Source of the DNA: Streptomyces sp. NBC_00557
Lineage (GTDB): Bacteria; Actinomycetota; Actinomycetes; Streptomycetales; Streptomycetaceae
Length of the DNA stretch: 64,000 bases
Direction of reading: 5' to 3'
Assembly: GCF_036345995.1 (NCBI RefSeq)
Contig: NZ_CP107796.1
Span: 1,860,001 to 1,924,000 of the forward strand
A model generated the notes under the pieces. That model did not search any database. It had not been told where the DNA came from and saw only the letters and a program-made list of their open reading frames with translations. Position numbers and translations under genes: made by a program. Positions 44,218 to 55,551 of the stretch are shown here, one piece after another. Every line of letters begins with the position of its first letter. The stretch's first letter is position 1.

Positions 44218-44274
44218 CGGCGCCCGGCGGTCCGGGGCCCGGCGGTTCGGGGCCGGGTGGTTCGGGGCCGGGGC
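44218..44274. repeat. 15-bp GC-rich tandem repeat
   Basis: Units of the type CGGGGCCCGGCGGTT occur at 44218, 44233, 44248 and 44263 (the last diverged). It lies in the 286-bp spacer between the multicopper oxidase stop and the PDZ gene start, which holds no other gene. Any plus- or minus-strand frame gives P-R-T repeats of low complexity. Confidence 0.65.
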
Positions 44275-44321
44275 ATGTCCCCGGCAGGCGTCCCGGACGG
44301 CCTGCCGGGGCCCGGTGGATG

Positions 44322-46199
44322 TCAGCCGGTGTGCCCCTCTCCGTGGCCGCCGTGGGCGCCGCCGTGGTCGAACTTCATCGCCTCGGCCGGCATGACGACG
44401 AAGGGCCGCATCATGCCCATGTCCTCGTGCTCCAGCAGATGGCAGTGGTACATGAACCGGCCGTACGCCCCGTCGAAGCGGCCCATGACCCGCAGCATCT
44501 GGCCGCCCGGCACCCGGAAGACGTCCTTGTTGCCGCGCTCGTTGGGCGCGAGCGGGATCGGCCGCCCGGCGTCGTACCGGATCGGCGTGCGGGTGCCGCC
44601 GGCGGCAGGGTCGAAGCCGGAGACGTCGTAGGCGTCCCGGCCGAGCAGCTGGAAGTCGGCCAGATGGATGTGCATGGGGTGCACGATGGGCGCGAGGTTG
44701 AGGAAGCTCCACTGCTCGTAGCCCCCCTCGGCGATGGTGAAGCCGAGGCCGTCGTTGAACGTCCTCGAGGTGCGCCGGTACGTCTTCGTGGTGCCGTCGG
44801 GCCCGGTGACCTGCACGATGCCGTCGGCCGGTAGCCGTAGTCCGGCAGGGTCCCCGACCTCGGTCAGCTCCCAGATCTCCGGGTGGCCGCCGGCGCCCTT
44901 GGTGGCGGGCGGGGTGAGCAGGACCAGCCGGTGGCCGTGCGGGAGGTCGTGCGTCAGGCGGCGGAAGGAGCCGGAGAGCACCTCGGGCAGCTCGAAGGGG
45001 TCCTCCTCGCAGCTCTCGCGGACCCGGAACTCCAGGACGTCCGGGTAGCGCACGTCGCCGGCCGGGTCGGGCACTCCCGCCGGCTGGTCGGGCCCCTTGT
45101 TGACCAGCCGCAGCGTCCGGCCCGCCAGCGCCCGGAAGTCGACCAGCAGGTCGAACCGCTCGGCCGGTGCGACGGTCAGCGTGGGCAGGTCCCCGTCGAA
45201 GTCGACCGGCACCGGGCGGGGCAGCAGCCCGCCGTCGCTGCCGATCTGGTGCACGGCGCCCGGCACCGGCTCGCCGTCCTCGTCGATCAGCACCAGCTCG
45301 AAGATGCGCGCGTTGGAGGCGTTGACCAGCCGGAAGCGGTACCAGGCGGCGTCCACCTCGGCGTAGGGCCAGATGCGGCCGTTGACCGTGGTGTAGGGGC
45401 CGGTGAAGGGCAGGGAGACCGGTTTTCCGGTCTCCGGGTTGCTCTGCTGGACGATCACCGTCTTGTGCAGCAGCCGGCCGTTGAGGCGGCCGTCCTCGTC
45501 GGTGTCCAGGTTGCGGTCGGCGAGGAGCAGCGGTATCTCCCGCTCGCCGGACGGCAGCCGCAGGGCGTCCTCCTCGTCGTCCCGGACGAGGTAGGTGCCG
45601 TACAGACCCGTCATCACGTTCCACCGCGTGATGTTCATGGCGTGGTCGTGGTACCACCACTGCACCGCCTGGTGGTCGTTCGGGTACTCCGACAGCTGGG
45701 CGTCGCCGTGTCCGACGGCGTTGTCCGCCCAGCCGTCGTTGCCGCCGCCGGTCTGGGCGCCGTGCAGATGCGTCACCGTCCAGGCGGGCAGTGCGGCGAC
45801 GTCCTTGTCCGGCTCGACGCCCTCGCGGCCCGGCTCGGTGGAGGCGGGCGGGGTGCCGGGCGCGCGGCCGGGCACCTCGACGGAGGTGACCGGGTACTCG
45901 GCGTCCTTCGGTATGCGGTTGGTCCAGGCGACGCGGATCCGCTGTCCGCGCCGCACCTCGATGGTCGGGCCCGGGACATGGCCGTCGTACCCCCACATCA
46001 GGGTCGGGGGCAGCTGGGGGTGCAGGCGCACCCAGGTCGGCCGGATGGCGATCTCGGTCTCGCACAGCACGTCGTCCGCGGCGGGACGCAGGACGGGCGG
46101 GACGGTCAACGGCGCCAGATACGGCGTCAGTTGGTCCGCCGGTAACGGCTGCTGCTGCCCCGCGGTCGTCTCGGTGAGCCGGTCGATGGTCTCGGTCAC
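44322..46199 (-). CDS. multicopper oxidase (bilirubin-oxidase/phenoxazinone-synthase group)
   Basis: 625 residues with three cupredoxin domains. The ten copper ligands lie in four motifs: [44 protein letters not shown] and [14 protein letters not shown], the last supplying the type-1 His, Cys, His and Met. No signal peptide is seen, unlike secreted laccases; this and the length (about 630) recall phenoxazinone synthase and CotA. It would oxidise phenols or bilirubin-like substrates, reducing O2 to water. The C-terminal His-rich tail ([13 protein letters not shown]) may help metal loading. GTG start; no actinomycin-type cluster is adjacent. Confidence 0.9.
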   Translation of the reverse strand: MTETIDRLTETTAGQQQPLPADQLTPYLAPLTVPPVLRPAADDVLCETEIAIRPTWVRLHPQLPPTLMWGYDGHVPGPTIEVRRGQRIRVAWTNRIPKDAEYPVTSVEVPGRAPGTPPASTEPGREGVEPDKDVAALPAWTVTHLHGAQTGGGNDGWADNAVGHGDAQLSEYPNDHQAVQWWYHDHAMNITRWNVMTGLYGTYLVRDDEEDALRLPSGEREIPLLLADRNLDTDEDGRLNGRLLHKTVIVQQSNPETGKPVSLPFTGPYTTVNGRIWPYAEVDAAWYRFRLVNASNARIFELVLIDEDGEPVPGAVHQIGSDGGLLPRPVPVDFDGDLPTLTVAPAERFDLLVDFRALAGRTLRLVNKGPDQPAGVPDPAGDVRYPDVLEFRVRESCEEDPFELPEVLSGSFRRLTHDLPHGHRLVLLTPPATKGAGGHPEIWELTEVGDPAGLRLPADGIVQVTGPDGTTKTYRRTSRTFNDGLGFTIAEGGYEQWSFLNLAPIVHPMHIHLADFQLLGRDAYDVSGFDPAAGGTRTPIRYDAGRPIPLAPNERGNKDVFRVPGGQMLRVMGRFDGAYGRFMYHCHLLEHEDMGMMRPFVVMPAEAMKFDHGGAHGGHGEGHTG

Positions 46200-46315
46200 G
46201 GTGGAACACCCCCCGTGTGTTCGCGGTCTTGTTGTTCCCCTTACTCCACAAGACTCCCGAGGACTCACCGAAGTTCCCAGAATGCCCCGTTCCGTACGCG
46301 GAGATTCGGCGACCG

Positions 46316-48487
<2,172 letters not shown>

Positions 48488-48530
48488 CTACCCGCACCGC
48501 CCCGGCACGCATCCGCCGCGCGAAACATGA

Positions 48531-48546
48531 TCACACCATCGCGTGA
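48531..48546. promoter_or_regulatory. imperfect palindrome upstream of geoA
   Basis: TCACACCATCGCGTGA is 12/16 symmetrical and has TCAC/GTGA ends. It lies about 53 bp upstream of the geoA start in an AT-richer pocket (CGAAACATGATCACACC), where a promoter or operator would be expected. Which regulator binds is unknown. Confidence 0.35.
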
Positions 48547-48648
48547 AATCCCCCGGAACCGGAACCCGGGCCGTCCGTGGAGGCGTTCACCTGCCCCTCC
48601 CCCCTCCGCGCCCTTGCCCTGCCCCCGCTCGCGGGTCACGGTAGGCGC

Positions 48649-48807
48649 ATGACCCGCATCGTGCTGCCCCATGAGGTGCACGGCGACGGCGCCCGCAAGG
48701 CGTTCGCCGTGCACGGCTGGTCCGGCCTGCCCGGCTCCCGCGAGGCCCGGGACGCGTCCGGCGCGTGCACGGCGGCCGGGCCGGCCGGCGAGAAGGAGCG
48801 GCGGTGA
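48649..48807 (+). pseudogene. degenerate alpha/beta hydrolase fragment translationally coupled to P450
   Basis: A 52-codon ORF. Its first 24 residues (MTRIVLPHEVHGDGARKAFA, then VHGW) look like the start of an alpha/beta hydrolase, with the FAVHGW oxyanion strand. After W24 the remaining residues (SGLPGS..EARDASGACTAA..) jump to what I think is the region near residue 55-75 of the intact protein, implying an in-frame deletion of about 30 residues, and the rest, including the nucleophile elbow, is gone. It ends EKERR with its TGA overlapping the GTG of the P450 gene, so it may survive only as a coupling ORF or an accident. The reading relies on family memory. Confidence 0.5.
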
Positions 48808-50066
48808 GCACCGGCGGGACCCCGCCCGTGCCGGACGTGTTCGATCCCCGCCGGTACGCCGTCGGGGTGCCGTACGACGACTACCGTCTGCTGCGCGATC
48901 ACCATCCCGTCGCCTGGCAGGAGGAGCCGGAGGTGCTGGGCTGGCCGGCCGGGCCGGGGTTCTGGGCGGTGACCCGGCACGCGGACGTCGTCCGGGTGCT
49001 GAAGGACGCGACGACCTACTCCTCCCGCCTCGGGGCGACCCAGATCCGCGACCCGGACCCTGAGGACCTGCCGTTCATCCGGCGCATGATGCTCAACCAG
49101 GATCCGCCGCAGCACGGCAGGCTGCGGCGGCTGGTGAGCCGGGCCTTCACGCCGGGCCGGGTCGACCGGTTCGCGGCCGTCGCCCGGGAGCGGGCGCGCA
49201 CGCTGCTCGCCGGAGCGCTGGAGCGGGCCCGTGCGGGGGACGGCACCGTGGATCTGGTGGCCGCCGTCACCGACGAGTACGCCCTGCTCAACCTCGCGGA
49301 TCTGCTGGGCGTCCCGGAGAGCGACCGGCGGCTGCTGCTGCACTGGACGCAGCGGGTGATCGGCTACCAGGATCCGGAGGAGGCCGGCCCTGTGGTGCTG
49401 GACGCGGCGGGCACACCGGTCAATCCGCGCTCCCCGGCGATGCTGAAGGACATGTTCGCCTACGTCGGACAGCTCGCCGCGCACAAACGGCGGTTCCCCG
49501 ACGACGACATCATGACGACGCTCGCCCACGACGCGGAACTCGCCGGTGCGGAGCTGGAGATGTTCTTCTTCCTGCTGACCGTCGCCGGCAACGACACCGT
49601 GCGCAGCGCGGCCCCCGGCGGGCTGCTGGCGCTCGCGGAGCACCCGGAGGCGTACGGGTTGTTGCGTGCCGGCACGGTGGGGATCCCCTCGGCGGTCGAG
49701 GAGTTGCTGCGCTGGCATCCGCCCGTGCTGACGTTCCGCCGGACCGCCGCGCGGGACACCGAGCTGGCGGGGCGGCGGATCCGGGCCGGGGACAAGGTCG
49801 TGGTCTTCCACGCCTCGGCCAACCGGGACGAGCGGGTCTTCGCCGGTCCCGGCCGGCTCGACCTGACCCGCTCGCCCAACCCGCACGTGTCCTTCGGCGG
49901 CGGCCCGCACGTCTGCCTGGGCGCCCACTTCGCGCGGCTGCAGCTCCGGCTGCTCCACGAGGAGGTGCTGCGCGTCCTGCCGGAGCCCCGGCTCGCCGCG
50001 CCGCCCGGGCGTCTGGTGTCGAACTTCATCAACGGCATCAAGTCCCTGCCGCTACGGGTCACTTGA
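48804..50066 (+). CDS. cytochrome P450
   Basis: 420 residues. The I-helix is LLTVAGNDTVRSA, the K-helix EELLRWHPP (E-x-x-R), the meander HASANRDERVF, and the heme loop FGGGPHVCLGAHFARLQ with the Cys thiolate near residue 370. The I-helix AGND in place of AGxET, and the FGGGPHxCLGAHFARL signature, resemble the CYP124/125/142 and neighbouring bacterial groups that hydroxylate terpenoid, steroid or branched lipids. Being beside geosmin synthase makes a terpene-related substrate possible but unproven. GGAGCGG precedes the GTG. It overlaps the convergent ARMT1-like gene by 8 bp. Confidence 0.92.
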   Translation: MSTGGTPPVPDVFDPRRYAVGVPYDDYRLLRDHHPVAWQEEPEVLGWPAGPGFWAVTRHADVVRVLKDATTYSSRLGATQIRDPDPEDLPFIRRMMLNQDPPQHGRLRRLVSRAFTPGRVDRFAAVARERARTLLAGALERARAGDGTVDLVAAVTDEYALLNLADLLGVPESDRRLLLHWTQRVIGYQDPEEAGPVVLDAAGTPVNPRSPAMLKDMFAYVGQLAAHKRRFPDDDIMTTLAHDAELAGAELEMFFFLLTVAGNDTVRSAAPGGLLALAEHPEAYGLLRAGTVGIPSAVEELLRWHPPVLTFRRTAARDTELAGRRIRAGDKVVVFHASANRDERVFAGPGRLDLTRSPNPHVSFGGGPHVCLGAHFARLQLRLLHEEVLRVLPEPRLAAPPGRLVSNFINGIKSLPLRVT

Positions 50067-51240
50067 CGTCGGCCTGGATCAGCGCGTGGGTGCCGGCGGT
50101 GCGCCAGCGCCGGCCCTCGGCCGCCACCAGGGCGGCCTCGGTCGCCGCCGGCAGGCCGGTGATCACGTCCGACTTCAGGGTGCGCAGCGCGGCGACCGGG
50201 CCGGGAAAGTACGCGGTCGTCTCGTGGAAGGGCGTGGTCGGCGGCCACAGCCGGTCGCCCACCAGGCGCCGGTAGTTGAGGTCGCCCTTGAACAGGGTCA
50301 GCGTGGCCGCGGCGAACTCGGCGCGCAGGTCGTCCGGCATCTCCTCGTACCCCAGCGGGGCGCAGGAGAAGGGATGGGCGCGCACGGTGAGGCGGCCGTC
50401 GGCCATGGCCGACCACAGCACGCGCGCGTACCCGGCGGCCGCGCCGGGCACCGCGCGCAGCCGGTGCAGGGCGTCGACCACGTCGGCGGTCGTGGCGTCG
50501 GAGACGTAGTACGGGTGTGGCTTGACGTGCAGGACCGCCCGGGCGGTCCGGCCCTCGGCGAGGAGATGGGCGATCAGCAGCAGGTCGGGGACGAGTTCGC
50601 GGCCCGCGTTGTCCGCGACCAGGACCAGCGTGGCCGTACCGTCGGGCGGCAGCAGCGACCACAGGGCCTCGCTGTCGTCGGCGACCAGCGCGGGCGCCGG
50701 GTCGCGGGACTCGGCGCCTTCGGCGGAGAGCCGGAAGCCGAGGTCGGCGCGGTTGCCCCAGAGCGAGCCGTGCAGCAGGGCGTGCGCCCGCCGCTCCTCG
50801 GGCAGGCCGGACAGGGTGTCCAGCGCGGCCAGTTCCTCGGCCGTCTCCGGCGCGTCCAGTTCGGCGCGCTTGAACGGGCGGAAGGGGTCGATGCCCTGCC
50901 AGGCGCCGGGGCCGAACCAGCCGACGGCGTCGAGCAGCCGGCGGTAGAAGTAGCTCTCCGCCCACAGCCACGGCACGTCGTACCAGGAGCGCCCGGCGCA
51001 GCCGGCCAGCCCCCACTCCTGCCAGCGGTCCCGGTCCGGGGCGTCGGCCGGGAGCGGCTCGACCGTCCCTTCAGCGCAGTTCTCGAGCAGCTCGTCCAGG
51101 GCCCGATGCTGCCCGGGGCCGTACGGGAAGGCGTCCCGTACGCGGCTGATGATCGCCGGGTGCCGCTCGGCCAGCACGCTGTGCGGGAAGGAGCCGGGTT
51201 CGTTGCCGAGAATCACGGGTGCGAACGGGGTGGAGGGCAT
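50059..51240 (-). CDS. ARMT1/DUF89 family protein (damage-control phosphatase-like)
   Basis: 393 residues from ATG at 51240 (a GTG at 51249 would add MTD). The metal-site motifs are VADNAGRELVPDLLLI, with the Asp-Asn pair, TLFKGDLNYRRL, and KSDVITGLP. This family removes phosphate from damaged sugar phosphates or modifies carboxylates; bacterial members are poorly studied. It overlaps the P450 gene by 8 bp at the 3' end and its start lies about 13-22 bp after the stop of the CprB-like gene on the same strand, so it may be in an operon with it. Confidence 0.85.
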   Translation of the reverse strand: MPSTPFAPVILGNEPGSFPHSVLAERHPAIISRVRDAFPYGPGQHRALDELLENCAEGTVEPLPADAPDRDRWQEWGLAGCAGRSWYDVPWLWAESYFYRRLLDAVGWFGPGAWQGIDPFRPFKRAELDAPETAEELAALDTLSGLPEERRAHALLHGSLWGNRADLGFRLSAEGAESRDPAPALVADDSEALWSLLPPDGTATLVLVADNAGRELVPDLLLIAHLLAEGRTARAVLHVKPHPYYVSDATTADVVDALHRLRAVPGAAAGYARVLWSAMADGRLTVRAHPFSCAPLGYEEMPDDLRAEFAAATLTLFKGDLNYRRLVGDRLWPPTTPFHETTAYFPGPVAALRTLKSDVITGLPAATEAALVAAEGRRWRTAGTHALIQADVK

Positions 51241-51262
51241 GTCCGTCACCGTATCGCGCGGG

Positions 51263-51910
51263 TCAGGCCGTTCTGATCTCCCGCTCCAGCTGTGTGGCGA
51301 GGCTGATGTAGCGGGGACGGCGGTGCACCGGGACCAGGCCCCGGATCAGCAGGTACCACATCTCGGCGACCCGGCGCGGCAGCCGTCCCACCGGTTCCAG
51401 CGAGCGGCCCGCGACGCGGGTGCCGACGAAGAAGGAGACCAGGGAGTGCGCGACGATGCCGACGTCGAGATCGCCGTGCACGTCGGACTCCCTGACGGCG
51501 CCGGTGAACTTCCTGGTTGCGAACTCCAGCCACTCGGCGAACGGGTGCCGCAGGGGCGGCCGTACGGCGACGTCGGCGGTGGCGAGGCGGAGTGCGGCGC
51601 GCGGCACCGGGTCCTCCACGGCGAGCCGGGCGATGCCGAACGTGGTGCGGATCAGGGCCTCCAGCGAGGAGCAGCCGCGGCCCTCGATCTCGGCGACCAG
51701 CGTCTTGGCGGCCTTGGCGTTGAGTTGGAGGATGGCGCGGGCGAGGTCTTCCTTGGCGGCGAAGTGGAAGTACAGCGCGCCCTTGGTGACCTTCGCGTGT
51801 GCGACGATGTCGCTCAGGCTCGTGGACTCGTAGCCGTGCCGGTCGAACAGGTCGGCCGCGGCCGTGATGATCGTTGCCCGGGTCTGCTCGGCGCGTAACT
51901 GCCTCGCCAT
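51263..51910 (-). CDS. cprB: CprB-like gamma-butyrolactone-receptor-type TetR regulator
   Basis: 215 residues, the same as S. coelicolor CprB as I remember it. The start MARQLRAEQTRATIITAAADLFDRHGYESTSLSDIVAHAKVTKGALYFHFAAKEDLA is shown here by position: residues 1-57 form the TetR HTH of the ArpA/ScbR kind, with the recognition helix at about 40-50 (VTKGALYFHF). The C-terminal half has PFAEWLEFATRKF, with the Trp that lines the autoregulator pocket in this family, and AEMWYLLIRGLVPV. It should repress target genes until a butyrolactone-like signal binds. A 22-bp imperfect palindrome straddles its own promoter (51936-51957). Confidence 0.9.
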   Translation of the reverse strand: MARQLRAEQTRATIITAAADLFDRHGYESTSLSDIVAHAKVTKGALYFHFAAKEDLARAILQLNAKAAKTLVAEIEGRGCSSLEALIRTTFGIARLAVEDPVPRAALRLATADVAVRPPLRHPFAEWLEFATRKFTGAVRESDVHGDLDVGIVAHSLVSFFVGTRVAGRSLEPVGRLPRRVAEMWYLLIRGLVPVHRRPRYISLATQLEREIRTA

Positions 51911-51935
51911 CGTGTGACCCCTCCTCGCGACTCAT

Positions 51936-51957
51936 ACGAACGGGACGTGCGGTTTGT
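51936..51957. promoter_or_regulatory. autoregulatory element-like operator upstream of cprB
   Basis: A 22-bp palindrome, 16 of 22 positions symmetrical, starting ACGAACGGGACG and ending GCGGTTTGT. It has the CGGTTTG half-site seen in known ArpA/CprB-type operators. It lies 26-47 bp upstream of the cprB ATG (ribosome site GAGGAGGGG between), so repression of its own gene is likely. Confidence 0.55.
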
Positions 51958-52354
51958 TTTTGGCTCCCCGGACACCTTAACCCACCGAGCACCGACGGCA
52001 ATCGGCCGCCGGCCGGCGTCAGGTCACGCATCACCGGCGGATCCGGCGGGGAGAGGCCCCGGCGGTTCGTGAACGACGAGACCAGGACGGTTCCCCCTTT
52101 CCTTGCCCGGTGGCCCCCGGCGACCTCGGAAGGGACCGGTGCCCGACCCATGATCGCCACCATACGCAGCCCGCGGCCGGCTCCTCAACGGGGCCTCGAA
52201 GCGGGCGCGAAACAGCCGAACCGGTCGGTGTTTTGCGCCCCGGGTGCACCGATGCGCCGACGGTGCGCCGACCGCCGTCACGACCCGGCTTCCGCATCCG
52301 CCGGGGGCCGGGGATCTTTCCCGCCACGGCGTCAGGGGCCCCTGCGCGCACAGA
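51958..52354. other. intergenic sequence between cprB operator and hairpin, no gene
   Basis: About 400 bp. No ORF with a plausible start, ribosome site and composition was found on either strand. It contains no recognised RNA element. Confidence 0.5.
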
Positions 52355-52397
52355 CGGGCGGCGCCCCCGGTGAGATCCTCACCGGGGGCGCCGCCCG
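52355..52397 (-). terminator. strong hairpin downstream of the secreted-protein gene
   Basis: A perfect 20-bp stem beginning CGGGCGGCGCCCCCGG with a 3-nt loop (ATC) lies 52 nt past the stop of the minus-strand gene. It should terminate that gene and block read-through in either direction. Confidence 0.75.
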
Positions 52398-52448
52398 CGC
52401 AGTGCGTCCGCGACGACGCCGGACTGGCTCTTCGTCAGGCGAGAGGCG

Positions 52449-54369
<1,921 letters not shown>

Positions 54370-54370
<1 letters not shown>

Positions 54371-54837
54371 TGAGCACGGCCGGCCGTCCGCGTCCGGGGG
54401 CGCGGGCCGCCTTCCGGGACTGGCGGGCCCGCCGGCCGTTCTGGGGCGGGCTGCTGCTCGCCCTGGCCGGCGGCGAGATCCTGCTCACCGAGAAGGCCTC
54501 ACTGAAGGTCGTGATGCACATCGGCATGCAGGGAGCGGCCGGCTACCTGCTGCCGACGCTGATGGCGCTGCTCGGCCTGCTCGTCCTCTTCAACCCCGCG
54601 CAGCGGCTCTTCTACTCCATCACCGGCGTCCTGCTCTCCCTGGGCACCTGGGTGACGTCCAACCTCGGCGGCTTCTTCATCGGCCTGCTGCTGGGCGTCA
54701 CCGGCAGCTGCCTCGCCTTCGGCTGGCTCCCCGACCAGGAGCCGCGCGTCAGCCGCCGCGAGCGCCGCAAGCAGGCACGGGCGGCGGCGCGCGCCCGGAC
54801 CGAGGACGCGGCGGAAGCGGAGAGCGCGGCCGCCTGA
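54370..54837 (+). CDS. DUF6114 family membrane protein
   Basis: 155 residues with four predicted transmembrane helices (about 24-40, 52-75, 80-97 and 100-122) between a basic N-terminus and an Arg/Ala-rich cytoplasmic tail (SRRERRKQARAAARARTEDAA). PFWGGLLLALAGGEILLTEK is a DUF6114 landmark. Overlaps the DUF6230 stop (ATG in TGATG). DUF6230 and DUF6114 occur as pairs across Streptomyces, suggesting a membrane complex; the role is unknown. Confidence 0.85.
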
Positions 54838-54921
54838 CGGCCCTTCGGCCCAGCGGACCGTAGGCGCCCACACCAGATGCAGCCGAGCGGGCAGTGCAGG
54901 CCGGCCGCCGACGACGACGAC

Positions 54922-54959
54922 GGGAACTTTCCCGGTGTGCCGTCAGTTTCTGGACTGAC
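54922..54959 (+). promoter_or_regulatory. inverted repeats upstream of the TerB-fold gene
   Basis: GGGAACTTTCCC at 54922-54933 and the perfect repeat GTCAGTTTCTGGACTGAC (6-bp arms) at 54942-54959 lie 80-115 bp before the start. The GGAAC...GTCAGTT arrangement is also loosely like an ECF sigma promoter, with a spacer shorter than usual. Confidence 0.35.
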
Positions 54960-55037
54960 TACCGACATTGCTGCCGGTGTGCGGGGGACTGTCCGGCCTG
55001 CGCCGTACCGGTGATGCCAGTGATACGAGGAGTGCGC

Positions 55038-55493
55038 ATGGCCCTGTGGGACCGAGTCAAGGAGTCTGCGTCGCAGATGCAGACCCAGTTGGTGGCGAAG
55101 AAGAACGACCTGAAGAGCGGCGCGTTCCGCGACGCGAGCATGGCGATGTGCGCCCTCGTGGCGGCCGCCGACGGTACCGTCGATCCGTCGGAGCGGCAGC
55201 GGGTGGCGCAGCTCATCGCGACGAACGAGGTGCTGCAGAACTTCCCGGCGGACGACCTGCGGCGCCGCTTCGAGGACAACCTGAACAAGCTCACGGCCGA
55301 CTTCGCGTTCGGCAAGGTGAGCGTGCTCCAGGAGGTCGCCAAGGCGAAGAAGAAGCCCGCCGAGGCGCGTGCGGTGATCCAGATCGGCATCGTGATCGGC
55401 GGAGCGGACGGCGACTTCGACAAGACGGAGCAGGCCGTGGTGCGTGAGGCCTGCTACACGCTGGAGCTGCCGCCGCACGAGTTCGACCTCTGA
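55038..55493 (+). CDS. TerB family protein
   Basis: 151 residues. ASMAMCALVAAADGTVDPSERQRVAQLIATNEV and the duplicated-looking IGIVIGGADGDFDKTEQAVVREAC are the paired Asp-rich, EF-hand-like metal-binding motifs of the TerB fold, which resembles tellurite-resistance TerB. The start MALWDRVKESASQMQTQLVAKKNDL is helical. GAGGAGTG precedes the ATG. No terA/C/D/Z genes are in the window, so a general stress role is likelier than tellurite resistance proper. Confidence 0.88.
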   Translation: MALWDRVKESASQMQTQLVAKKNDLKSGAFRDASMAMCALVAAADGTVDPSERQRVAQLIATNEVLQNFPADDLRRRFEDNLNKLTADFAFGKVSVLQEVAKAKKKPAEARAVIQIGIVIGGADGDFDKTEQAVVREACYTLELPPHEFDL

Positions 55494-55551
55494 GCCGTGG
55501 CCGGCTGCGGGCACGGCCGGTCCCGCAGGCCCGTGGGGGATGCCGTACGGC

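Noticed and set aside
44322..46199. Reading the multicopper oxidase as phenoxazinone synthase (phsA)
   Set aside because: Length and motifs are similar but no actinomycin-type genes are adjacent and CotA/bilirubin-oxidase-like enzymes look alike at this level.
54894..55037. Extended start for the TerB-type protein (199 aa)
   Set aside because: The extension is Cys/Arg-rich with no family similarity and removes the inverted repeats from the promoter; the GAGGAGTG-preceded ATG at 55038 gives the standard length.
55038..55493. Tellurite resistance operon
   Set aside because: Only a TerB-fold protein is present; no terC/D/Z partners in the window.
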